From: a bacterium
Lineage (GTDB): Bacteria > Planctomycetota > Planctomycetia > Kolteriales > Kolteriaceae
Direction of reading: 5' to 3'
Length of the DNA: 49,051 nucleotides
Assembly: GCA_019748235.1 (NCBI GenBank)
Contig: JAIEPU010000063.1
Location: forward strand, 1-49,051
The notes beneath the pieces were generated by a model, which was not told the origin of the DNA, searched no databases, and saw only the letters and a program-made list of their open reading frames with translations. Shown here piece after piece: positions 29,331 through 37,152 of the stretch; the stretch's first letter is position 1; each line of letters opens with the position of its first letter. A program made the translations under genes and the position numbers.

Positions 29331-30434
29331 ATGTCAGCGACCATTCTTGGGATAGGAACGGCTGTTCCTGAAAACTTTGTCGATCAGGGGACCGCCGTTG
29401 AAATGGTGCTCGACTTGGTGAACAGCGACACCACCTCTGGATGGCACCTTCAACAGGTCTATATGAATGCGGGGATTTCGAAGAGGCATAGCGTCCTTTT
29501 GGAAGGGGAGGGTGGACACTCGACGACGCAGACATTTTTTTCTCGATTGGACCCGTCGCTGGATCTGAGCGGACGTCACGGACCTACAACGGGCGCTCGT
29601 ATGGATCGCTATATTCAGGAGGCTGTTCCTCTAGCGGTTCAATCCTGTCAACGGGCGATAGAGAATGCCGGCATTGACAGAAGCTCCATCGACCATTTGG
29701 TCACGGTGACATGCACCGGATTCGTCGCCCCCGGTGTCGATTGCTTTCTCATGGATGAGCTTGGTCTTCGGCGGGATCTTTCACGAACACAAGTTGGATT
29801 CATGGGATGTCATGGCGCGTTCAATGGGTTACGCGTCGGAAGAGCACTCTCCCTTTCTGACCCTGGATCCACGGTGCTTCTTTGCTCTGTTGAATTGTGC
29901 AGCATTCACTTCGACTACGGTTGGGAAGTCGATCGCGTTCTCGGAAACTCGCTATTCTCCGATGGTTCGGGCGCGGCGATCGTGCGTCGTTCGGCGGAGA
30001 ATGATGATCGAAATTGGAAACTCGTGGCACAAGGTTCTTTCGTTGTTCCGGATTCGAAAAACGCAATCACTTGGAAGGTGGGAGATTGCGGGTTTGAGAT
30101 GACTCTTTCGCGGCGAGTTCCATCGATGATCCTAAGAAACCTCAAGCCGTGGCTTTCGAAATGGCTCTCTGGCAATGGCCTGCGGATTGAAGATGTCGCA
30201 ACGTGGGCCGTCCACCCTGGGGGGCCAAGCATTCTGGCATCCGTCGAGAAGGCGCTCGAACTACCGGAGAGCGCTCTCGATGTTTCGCGCGGCGTATTGG
30301 ATGACTATGGCAATATGTCGTCAGCAACAATATTCTTTGTGCTCGATCGTCTGAAAGAAGCTGGGGCGAATCGTCCCTGCGTTGCTCTTGGATTCGGACC
30401 CGGGCTGACGGTCGAAGCGATGCTGCTGCGATGA
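29331..30434 (+). CDS. Type III polyketide synthase (chalcone/stilbene synthase family)
   Basis: 367 residues from the ATG at 29331, with GGAG seven bases upstream. Thiolase fold with the Cys-His-Asn triad: C160 in GFMGCHGAFNG, H295 in AVHPGGPSIL, N328 in DYGNMSSATI. The motif around the nucleophile (GCHGA) differs from the GCxAG seen in many bacterial members. These enzymes extend an acyl-CoA or acyl-ACP starter with malonyl units and cyclise it without an acyl carrier of their own. Neighbouring methyltransferases and a flavoprotein, and lack of any aromatic-starter gene, point to long-chain alkylresorcinols or alkylpyrones. Third gene of a coupled run, and convergent with a second methyltransferase 30 bp on. 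Confidence 0.95.
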   Translation: MSATILGIGTAVPENFVDQGTAVEMVLDLVNSDTTSGWHLQQVYMNAGISKRHSVLLEGEGGHSTTQTFFSRLDPSLDLSGRHGPTTGARMDRYIQEAVPLAVQSCQRAIENAGIDRSSIDHLVTVTCTGFVAPGVDCFLMDELGLRRDLSRTQVGFMGCHGAFNGLRVGRALSLSDPGSTVLLCSVELCSIHFDYGWEVDRVLGNSLFSDGSGAAIVRRSAENDDRNWKLVAQGSFVVPDSKNAITWKVGDCGFEMTLSRRVPSMILRNLKPWLSKWLSGNGLRIEDVATWAVHPGGPSILASVEKALELPESALDVSRGVLDDYGNMSSATIFFVLDRLKEAGANRPCVALGFGPGLTVEAMLLR

Positions 30435-30464
30435 CAAAACTGTTCGCCCGTCAACTTTCATCCA

Positions 30465-31313
30465 TTACTTACGAGCGAGGAAGCACCCGTATCGCATGGC
30501 TCCCTCACGATAAGCCTTCAAAATGGTTTCGAAATCCTTGATGAATTGATTCATATCTTGCCCAGCGATCGGAGCGAGATAACGAACGCCTGTTTTATTC
30601 ACCCGTCGTTTGCAAATTTCCCATGTTTGCAGAACGCGGTGAGTAAGATCTTCAAACTTCACATTGGTCAGCCCGGCGTCGCTGAACCAGGACTGATACT
30701 CGCTTGCCGTTCCAAGCGAAGGGCAAAGAAATCCCTCGCACACCTGCTTGACTAACTCTTCGGACTGCGGCGTACGTGGTTGTTCCGCGGCGAGCCATGC
30801 GCAAATGGTCAGTTTTCCGCCCGGCTTCAACCACTGACTCGCTCTTTTGAAGAATCCAGGCTTGTCGAAGAGATGCTCCGTGCATTCGATGCTCCAGAGC
30901 ACGTCGAACGAATCGATGGGAAATGAAGCTTCCTCCGCATCTTGTCGAAGGAATCGTGTTCGTTTGCCCGCTCCCTTCCACCATGAAGAGGTACGAGCCC
31001 AGGCCGCTTGAACAGGACTCAAGGTGATGCCTGTCACTTGGTATCCATACGTCTTGGCCAGATGAATGGATGAACCACCCATCCCACATCCGATGTCAAG
31101 CACCTCCATCCCTGGTTTCAATTCGGCGAGTGTCGCCAGATGATTCGTCAATGTCAGTTGAGCTTCGCGTGGATTGTCTTCTTCCGTTGACTCCCAAAGT
31201 CCATGATGGATATGCGGCCCCCAAAGGAGCCGGTAAAAGGTCGTCGCCAGATCGTAATGAAGCTGAATGGATCGTTTACTCACGTCCGCCATTGTCGTAA
31301 TTTTCGTGGTCAT
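30465..31313 (-). CDS. SAM methyltransferase, gamma-tocopherol-methyltransferase-like
   Basis: 282 residues from the ATG at 31313, where AAGGAGG lies nine bases upstream; the frame is open 51 codons further without a site. Motif I is LDIGCGMGGSSIHLAKTYG (about 74-92), and GITLSPVQAAWA plus DVLWSIECTEHL follow, a pattern shared with plant gamma-tocopherol methyltransferase and sterol or sarcosine methyltransferases. No signal peptide. It converges on the type III PKS and is divergent from the YceI operon. Inferred role: C- or O-methylation of the ring or of a prenylated quinone-like lipid. Confidence 0.9.
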   Translation of the reverse strand: MTTKITTMADVSKRSIQLHYDLATTFYRLLWGPHIHHGLWESTEEDNPREAQLTLTNHLATLAELKPGMEVLDIGCGMGGSSIHLAKTYGYQVTGITLSPVQAAWARTSSWWKGAGKRTRFLRQDAEEASFPIDSFDVLWSIECTEHLFDKPGFFKRASQWLKPGGKLTICAWLAAEQPRTPQSEELVKQVCEGFLCPSLGTASEYQSWFSDAGLTNVKFEDLTHRVLQTWEICKRRVNKTGVRYLAPIAGQDMNQFIKDFETILKAYREGAMRYGCFLARK

Positions 31314-31591
31314 CCTTCGATTCCTCCTTGTCATTCCCGCACACATAATCAGCGAATCGCTGACGTTAGTTGCCGGAAGTCTTCCCCTAATCCATCTCCA
31401 CACGAATAGTCGTACTACAAAAGGGCACTTTTCATCCCCCTCATCGAGGTTACAAGACCTTAACACTTAGCAATTGAGATCGATTCTCCTCGCAAAAACA
31501 CTGCATTTCGGGTTGAGCAGACTTCGGAGAGGAGTATCAGCAAGTCTCGCTTCGAAGAAATACAGCCTCGATGAAAGAGAAGGGAATCACC

Positions 31592-32272
31592 ATGAGGTAT
31601 CTGAAGCATGTTTTGTGTGCCCATGCAGTCATGATCGGGAGCGCTTTCACGTGTTACGCGGAGACGTTCCATGTCGACACCAAAACAAGCCGAGTCTATG
31701 CCCGAGTCGACGCTGTTCGCATCGGTCACAACCATGGAATCGAAGGGAAGCTTAAAGAGAGTCAAGTCAACTTGGGCGGAGCGGGGGAGTTGATCATCGA
31801 CATGACGACATTCTCAGCTGATACGCCTGTCGCACGTTCCGCTGTCGGACTCGACGGAACGGTGTCTGGATCAGATAGAAAGCAAACGACAGAGAACATG
31901 CATTCGGCTGATGTTCTCGATGTCGCTCGATTCCCTCGATCTGTGTTCGAGATCCGTTCGATCACCCCACCGAAGGGAAAGTCAGAAGGGGAAGCGGGTC
32001 ACTATACGGTCTCAGGGACATTCACGCTGCACGGAACAAAGCGGCCACTCACTTTTGTTGCAAAGATTGAACCCGCCTCTGGGCGAAGTGACGGTGGGCT
32101 CCGAATGAGAGGGATGTTCACCGTGAAGCAAACGGATTACGGGATGACCCCGTACTCAGCACTCGCTGGGCTAGCCAAGGTATCCAATGAGGTGACGATC
32201 TGGGGAGACATTGTTCTCGTCCCCGGGGCTGGACCCGTCGCAAGTAATCAAAGGAACGGCGCCGGGCGTTAG
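31592..32272 (+). CDS. YceI family lipid-binding periplasmic protein
   Basis: 226 residues from the ATG at 31592 (AAGGGAAT eight bases upstream). A signal peptide (about 1-23, ending CYA) precedes the YceI lipocalin-like barrel: VDTKTSRVYARVDAVRIGHNHGIEGKLKE, then MHSADVLDVARFPRSVFEIRSI, and YTVSGTFTLHGTKRPLTFVAK, all family hallmarks. Known YceI-family proteins bind polyisoprenoid lipids in a central tunnel. First gene of a four-gene plus-strand operon with an ABC transporter, divergent from a methyltransferase. I infer a periplasmic carrier for the hydrophobic product of the PKS cluster. Confidence 0.92.
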   Translation: MRYLKHVLCAHAVMIGSAFTCYAETFHVDTKTSRVYARVDAVRIGHNHGIEGKLKESQVNLGGAGELIIDMTTFSADTPVARSAVGLDGTVSGSDRKQTTENMHSADVLDVARFPRSVFEIRSITPPKGKSEGEAGHYTVSGTFTLHGTKRPLTFVAKIEPASGRSDGGLRMRGMFTVKQTDYGMTPYSALAGLAKVSNEVTIWGDIVLVPGAGPVASNQRNGAGR

Positions 32273-32294
32273 TCGTGTGATGGGGAGATGAGGA

Positions 32295-33056
32295 ATGTTG
32301 CATTCAGTCCGAGTAGATGACCGACTTACGCTGCATTCCACTTCGACTCCATGTATGGAAGCGCGAAAGATCACCAAGTTAGTGGGCCGGAAAGGAATCG
32401 AAGTCATTCGAGGAATCGATTTGTCGCTGTATCCAGGTGAATTGGCCGTGCTGATGGGGCCTAGTGGTTCCGGCAAATCGACACTTCTGAACATCCTCGG
32501 GCTTCTCGATCAACCGACGGAGGGAGAGTTATTCATTCAAGGACGTGGCGTCGAAAGGATGTCGGATCGAGATCGGTCACGGATCCGCGGGCGTGAGATC
32601 GGATTTGTATTTCAGGCCTTTCACCTCATTCCCAGCTTGACGGTCATTCAGAACGTGCTCGTCCCAAGTGATCTCGCTCACCTATCGCGAAAGGCGTCAG
32701 TCCCGCGCGCTCATCACCTATTGGAGCGAGTTGGACTTGCCCACCGAATCGCGCACTTTCCAAGCGAACTTTCTGGGGGAGAAATGCAGCGGGTGGCCAT
32801 TGCACGCTCTTTGATCAATGAGCCGTCCATTCTACTCTGCGATGAACCGACCGGGAGTCTCGATAGTCGTTCCGGCGAGCAGATTATGACGCTGATTCAC
32901 TCTCTCACGAAAGAGGGTGGCCGAGCCGTGCTCATGGTCACGCATGATCCTCGATGGGGAGACATGGCGGATAAACATTTTGAGATGTGTGACGGTCGAA
33001 TCGAATCTCTCCCGATGAGGCGATGCAATCATGATTCGACTCTTCACGCAGCTTAG
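32295..33056 (+). CDS. ABC transporter ATP-binding protein, LolD/MacB type
   Basis: 253 residues; GGGGAG seven bases before the ATG. Walker [10 protein letters not shown] (about 54-62), Q-loop [14 protein letters not shown], signature [12 protein letters not shown], Walker [12 protein letters not shown] and H-loop VTHDP are all present. This set, with the leucine-rich QAFHLIP region, is that of the LolD/MacB/FtsE group that powers FtsX-type permeases moving lipids or lipoproteins out of the inner membrane by mechanotransmission. The first 20 residues are extra. The permease gene starts 26 nt before this one ends. Confidence 0.95.
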   Translation: MLHSVRVDDRLTLHSTSTPCMEARKITKLVGRKGIEVIRGIDLSLYPGELAVLMGPSGSGKSTLLNILGLLDQPTEGELFIQGRGVERMSDRDRSRIRGREIGFVFQAFHLIPSLTVIQNVLVPSDLAHLSRKASVPRAHHLLERVGLAHRIAHFPSELSGGEMQRVAIARSLINEPSILLCDEPTGSLDSRSGEQIMTLIHSLTKEGGRAVLMVTHDPRWGDMADKHFEMCDGRIESLPMRRCNHDSTLHAA

Positions 33057-35598
33057 CGCGAATTATCTCATTCGGCATTTCATGCAGACCATGCTCATGA
33101 TCCTCGGGATTGCTCTCGGGGTCGCTACCTTTTGCATGTCGTCAGTGATTGAGAATTCTCTCGATCGTGCCTTAGAACACAGTCGGGATCCGTTGTTCGG
33201 TTCCGCGGACATTTATGTGTCGAACGGCGATACGGGAGTTCCGAAACAGCTTGTCGGTTCACTGAAACGAGTGCCGGGGGTGAAGTCGATCAAAGCTCGC
33301 ATCATCAAGCGGGGTACCGTTCCCGAACTGAATGGTATGAATGTGCTCTTACTTGGGATCGATCACGACGAGGACCGAGATTGGGATCTCCCCGGCGTTA
33401 CCGTTAAACAGTTCTCGACAAAAAATTGGGTCTGGTCACGAACTTTCGGCAAGCAAGATGTATTGATCGGCCATCATCTCGATCAGAGCCTTCAATCTCT
33501 CCGTCATGGATTTCGATTCGCTGTAGATGGCCGGCGCACCATCGTCGCCGCTCAGGGAACGATCGAAGCATCTGGGGCATCCTCACCCCTTGCGGGAAAC
33601 GTCATCGTCATGTCGATGGAGGATACGCATCGTCTATTGGGAACCAGTCAGCATGTCACTCGCTTGGATATCGTCGTTGATTCGAATTCGTCTCGGCAAT
33701 CAGTTCTCAACGCGATTCGATTGAAGACGGACGGCCTTCTAAATGTCAACCTGGCCGAGCACCAAGCCCGCCCGAACGGAGATGTGATGCAAACGGTCAA
33801 AACAGGGTTGTCTCTCGGAGGAATGGCGACACTTCCACTCGGGGTATTTCTGGTAGCCAGCATGACTGCGGTCTCGATCACCTCACGGCAGAAAGATATC
33901 GGCATACTCCGGACAATGGGCGCTACGTGCAGACAGATTCAGATGTGCTATTTCGGCGAGGCGACGGTCATCGGTTTAATCGCAAGCATCATCGGCATTC
34001 CGATTGGCTTCGGGATTTCGATCCTGGCGATCGGTCCGATTCAGCAAGCCCTCTCCGAGGCGATTATCCCGATAGAAATGAAAGCGGTCCAATTGAACGG
34101 CGGCAACATCGTCGGCGCTTTACTAGTAGGGATTGGAGCGACCTTAATTGGGGCGGCCTTACCCATCTTTCACGGAACATCTCTTAGCCCGATTGAGGCC
34201 ATTAAGCATCCTTATGAAAACAAGTCGGCAGAAGTTCCATGGCAACGACAATCAATGGTCGCAATGATCCTCGCCATCGGCGGACTCATTTTTTTCTCCT
34301 ATCGCGATGCACTTCCAGATCGCTGGGGAAGTTACACCTGCCTCATGCTCATCGCCATAGCAATCGTCTACATCGCCCCGGTCGTCGCCCTGCAAATCCT
34401 TCGCTGGTTGCAGAGACGAATCCGACAGGTTTCCTGGTCACTGGCCTTGGATGGCATTTTGGGATCGCCGGGCAGAGCACGATTCGTGATGACTGCCGTG
34501 GCATTGTCGGTGGCGGTCGTCGTCCAATTAGCAGGTACCATTCATAGCAACGAACGCGGAGTGACACGCTGGGTCGATCGCTCCATCGCGGGTGATCTAT
34601 TCGTGACATCAGGAGGTCCTCTCACTGCCAGCGGGCAGTCTCGTCCCATGTCAAAGGATCTCATCGGAGAGATAGCAAGAATTCTGCCTAAGGCCGACAT
34701 TGTTCCCATGCGTTTTCGGTTCGTTGAGATTCTGAGGAAGAATCATGCGGACCGTGTGCTCGTTTTGGCTCTCGATTCAAAACGCTACGTAACTGCTAAC
34801 AAAGGCAGAACTCCGTTACTTCCCGATCTCGATTCATTCCGAGAGCTATCGTCTCGTGGAACGATGATCGTTTCAGAGAATTATGCCGAACTTCAGAACC
34901 TCCATTTGGGCGAGACGCAGCTCATTCCGGGGTCAACTGGAGCGATTCCATTGCGGTGCGTTGGAATCGTACCCGACTATTCCTGTGCCTCCGGAACCAT
35001 CATGGTTGATGAGAGTGCACATCCCGAGTTTGCGGATAAGAGTGCGGATGTCCTTGATGTCTACCTTGGTGACGATCAATCGCTAGACTCGTGTCGACAA
35101 CAGTTAGTTGACGAGTCTTTTACTACGCGAGAAGACCTGACCATTCTGACTCGAACGGAGCTGCGCCGCCACATTCTATCGATGGTCCGAAATCTCTATG
35201 GCTTGGCGTACGCTCAAGAGGCAGTCGTCGCGGTGGTTGCCATCGTGGGAATTGCGGCATCTCTCATCGTAAGCACGATGCAACGCCAGCGCGAACTCGG
35301 ATTCCTTCGAGCCCAAGGGGCGACACGTGGCCAGATCATTTTGCTCGTTTTAGTGGAAGCGATCGTGATGTCGTTTTCCGGAGCGATCATCGGCGTTCTT
35401 CTGGGGTTGAGCCTCGATTGGTATACGCTGGATGTGATCTTGTCGGAGGAAACCGGTTTTCCACTCGCCTTTGAATCACCCTTCTTCGAAATTCTGCTCG
35501 CCTGTTTTGTGAGTGTCATCGCTGCTTTAGTAGCAGGAATTGGACCCGCTCGGCATGCCGCTTGGCAACCTATAAGCATCGTCACCGCAACTGAGTGA
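33031..35598 (+). CDS. ABC transporter permease with two FtsX-type domains
   Basis: 855 residues, about twice LolC or MacB. An N-terminal membrane helix (about 15-37) is followed by a periplasmic domain (about 40-265), then three helices (about 268-390, first FtsX core with MTAVSITSRQKDIGILRTMGATCRQI). A second block repeats the plan: helices near 405-455 and 475-500, a second periplasmic domain (about 505-720), and a last FtsX core (about 725-850) with IVSTMQRQRELGFLRAQGATRGQI. The RQKxxGxLRxxGA motif is the cytoplasmic coupling helix that contacts the ATPase. It overlaps the ATPase gene by 26 nt. I infer export or extraction of the cluster's lipid into the envelope, handed to YceI. Confidence 0.92.
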   Translation: MIRLFTQLSANYLIRHFMQTMLMILGIALGVATFCMSSVIENSLDRALEHSRDPLFGSADIYVSNGDTGVPKQLVGSLKRVPGVKSIKARIIKRGTVPELNGMNVLLLGIDHDEDRDWDLPGVTVKQFSTKNWVWSRTFGKQDVLIGHHLDQSLQSLRHGFRFAVDGRRTIVAAQGTIEASGASSPLAGNVIVMSMEDTHRLLGTSQHVTRLDIVVDSNSSRQSVLNAIRLKTDGLLNVNLAEHQARPNGDVMQTVKTGLSLGGMATLPLGVFLVASMTAVSITSRQKDIGILRTMGATCRQIQMCYFGEATVIGLIASIIGIPIGFGISILAIGPIQQALSEAIIPIEMKAVQLNGGNIVGALLVGIGATLIGAALPIFHGTSLSPIEAIKHPYENKSAEVPWQRQSMVAMILAIGGLIFFSYRDALPDRWGSYTCLMLIAIAIVYIAPVVALQILRWLQRRIRQVSWSLALDGILGSPGRARFVMTAVALSVAVVVQLAGTIHSNERGVTRWVDRSIAGDLFVTSGGPLTASGQSRPMSKDLIGEIARILPKADIVPMRFRFVEILRKNHADRVLVLALDSKRYVTANKGRTPLLPDLDSFRELSSRGTMIVSENYAELQNLHLGETQLIPGSTGAIPLRCVGIVPDYSCASGTIMVDESAHPEFADKSADVLDVYLGDDQSLDSCRQQLVDESFTTREDLTILTRTELRRHILSMVRNLYGLAYAQEAVVAVVAIVGIAASLIVSTMQRQRELGFLRAQGATRGQIILLVLVEAIVMSFSGAIIGVLLGLSLDWYTLDVILSEETGFPLAFESPFFEILLACFVSVIAALVAGIGPARHAAWQPISIVTATE

Positions 35599-35613
35599 CC
35601 TGAGGATGATCCC

Positions 35614-36405
35614 ATGAGTGTCTTTTGGATCCTTTTTGGCCTCGTCGCTCAAATGATGTTTGGCGCGACAGTCATCATGCTATTCGTGTTCCTTTGGGGG
35701 ATCGATATATCGACTCCATTCGTCTCACGCTACAGCCGAATGAGTGACTGGATGCTGTGGGACCTCATTCTACTATCGCAGTTCGCGATACCACACAGCG
35801 TCCTGCTGCATCCAACAACCAAAAGAAGGCTTGCGAAACGAATCCCTGGAGCGATGTACGGTGTGTTCTTTTGTGCTGCGACCTGTATCAGTCTCTGGGT
35901 GACCGTATTGCTTTGGAAATCGAGCACGTTTTACGTGTGGAACTTGAGGGGGACGATGGATCGATTCGTTCATGCGATGCTGATCGCCTCTTGGATCGCA
36001 TTGTTCTACAGCATTAGCTTAACCGGATTCGGCTATCAGACAGGTTGGACGACCTGGTGGGCATGGTTTCGAAATCGAAAGATTGCGCCCCGCGGATTCG
36101 TCTCTCATGGCGCCTATCGATACTTGCGACATCCGATCTACCTGAGCTTTATGGGCCTCATCTGGTTCAATCCGCAGATGAGCGCGGATCGATTTGTCCT
36201 TGCCGTCGTTTGGACGATGTACATCTTTGTCGGAAGTGAGCTAAAGGATCGTAGGCTCGAATTCTATCTTGGTGATGTTTATCGGCGATATCGACACCAG
36301 GTCCCAGCTTATCCGTGGAACAGTTCCCCTGTGGCCATGCTCAGAGTCGGTCACCACCTGACCGCTTTTCTTCGAACAATGTTCCAACGCAAGAGCACCG
36401 CATGA
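35614..36405 (+). CDS. Isoprenylcysteine carboxyl methyltransferase (ICMT)/NnrU-like membrane enzyme
   Basis: 263 residues with GAGGA seven bases before the ATG, starting 15 bp after the permease. Five or six membrane segments (about 5-28, 45-63, 80-102, 115-137, 175-200). The SAM-binding C-terminal pattern of the ICMT family is clear: SHGAYRYLRHPIYLSFMG, then ELKDRRLEFYLGDVYRRYRHQVPAYPW. ICMT-like methyltransferases partner type III PKSs in known clusters (SrsB of Streptomyces griseus, BpsB of Bacillus subtilis), where they O-methylate alkylresorcinol or alkylpyrone. That is the likely job here, acting in the membrane on the phenolic lipid. Last gene of the operon; it converges on a TPR frame with six bases between. 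Confidence 0.9.
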   Translation: MSVFWILFGLVAQMMFGATVIMLFVFLWGIDISTPFVSRYSRMSDWMLWDLILLSQFAIPHSVLLHPTTKRRLAKRIPGAMYGVFFCAATCISLWVTVLLWKSSTFYVWNLRGTMDRFVHAMLIASWIALFYSISLTGFGYQTGWTTWWAWFRNRKIAPRGFVSHGAYRYLRHPIYLSFMGLIWFNPQMSADRFVLAVVWTMYIFVGSELKDRRLEFYLGDVYRRYRHQVPAYPWNSSPVAMLRVGHHLTAFLRTMFQRKSTA

Positions 36406-36411
36406 AGCAAA

Positions 36412-37152
36412 CTATCGCGCGGCATCGAGTCTCTTCAGCAATTCAGCCGGCTCTTTCCAGTCAGGAGATAGTTTCGCGGCTCGCTCGGCATTGGTCCGAG
36501 CGGAAGCAGTATCTCCCTCGCCCAGATCAATCAGTGCTAGATGAAAATAGACTCTTGAAGGATTCGCACCCAATTCCTTTGCGGCAATGATATCCCGCCG
36601 CGCCTCTAAAAACTTCCTTTCTTTGAGGGAGAGAATACCACGATTGAGGAGGGCGATTGCTAATTTGGGTTCCAGGACAAGGGCACGATCAAAATCAATG
36701 CGGGCGTCTTGAAATTGATTTAGGGCGACCCACGCATTCCCCCGATGAAAGTAGCCGACGGCGGAATCAGGCCGCAAGGCGATGGCAACGGTGAAGGCTT
36801 GCGCGCTCTCGGCCGGATGATTCAAATGTTCGTTACAAATGCCAAGATAGAACCAGGACCAGAAGTCATTTGGCTTCTGTCGGGAAGCCAACTCAAACTC
36901 TTTAGCGGCGTCCTCATACCTTCCTGAGGTAAGGAGCCATCGTCCGCGAATGATTTTTTCCCACTCCGTGGTGCCATCAGAGATCGTTGCATCAGTCGTC
37001 AAGGACGGCGATGAGAGGAAATGCTCGCGTGCGGTTCTCAAACTTGATTGCGGCCCGGTGATCTGTTCCACACGATTCAAAATGCTTAGTCCGCGCTCTT
37101 TGGAAGACTGAGGATCGGGTTCGCTCTTCGCGGAAAAGTCGGACCACAACAA
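36412..37152 (-). CDS. TPR domain, displaced C-terminal part of the adjacent kinase
   Basis: The frame can be read from a TTG at 37152 (246 residues), but protein-like sequence in the same frame extends up to about 37305 (DPFITPEQSKDLALLCERGW, then PPSTKTALLDLALLWSDF), where an in-frame TGA blocks it. Four or five TPR units cover the C-terminal two thirds: TSGRYEDAAKEFELASRQKP, FWSWFYLGICNEHLNHPAESAQ, GYFHRGNAWVALNQFQDA, AIALLNRGILSLKERKF and VYFHLALIDLGEGD. TPRs bind proteins. This is the missing tail of the kinase upstream: restoring one base near 37305 fuses the two into one 844-residue protein. Reading it as a free-standing gene is unlikely because there is no ribosome site at the TTG. 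Confidence 0.7.
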   Translation of the reverse strand: MLWSDFSAKSEPDPQSSKERGLSILNRVEQITGPQSSLRTAREHFLSSPSLTTDATISDGTTEWEKIIRGRWLLTSGRYEDAAKEFELASRQKPNDFWSWFYLGICNEHLNHPAESAQAFTVAIALRPDSAVGYFHRGNAWVALNQFQDARIDFDRALVLEPKLAIALLNRGILSLKERKFLEARRDIIAAKELGANPSRVYFHLALIDLGEGDTASARTNAERAAKLSPDWKEPAELLKRLDAAR

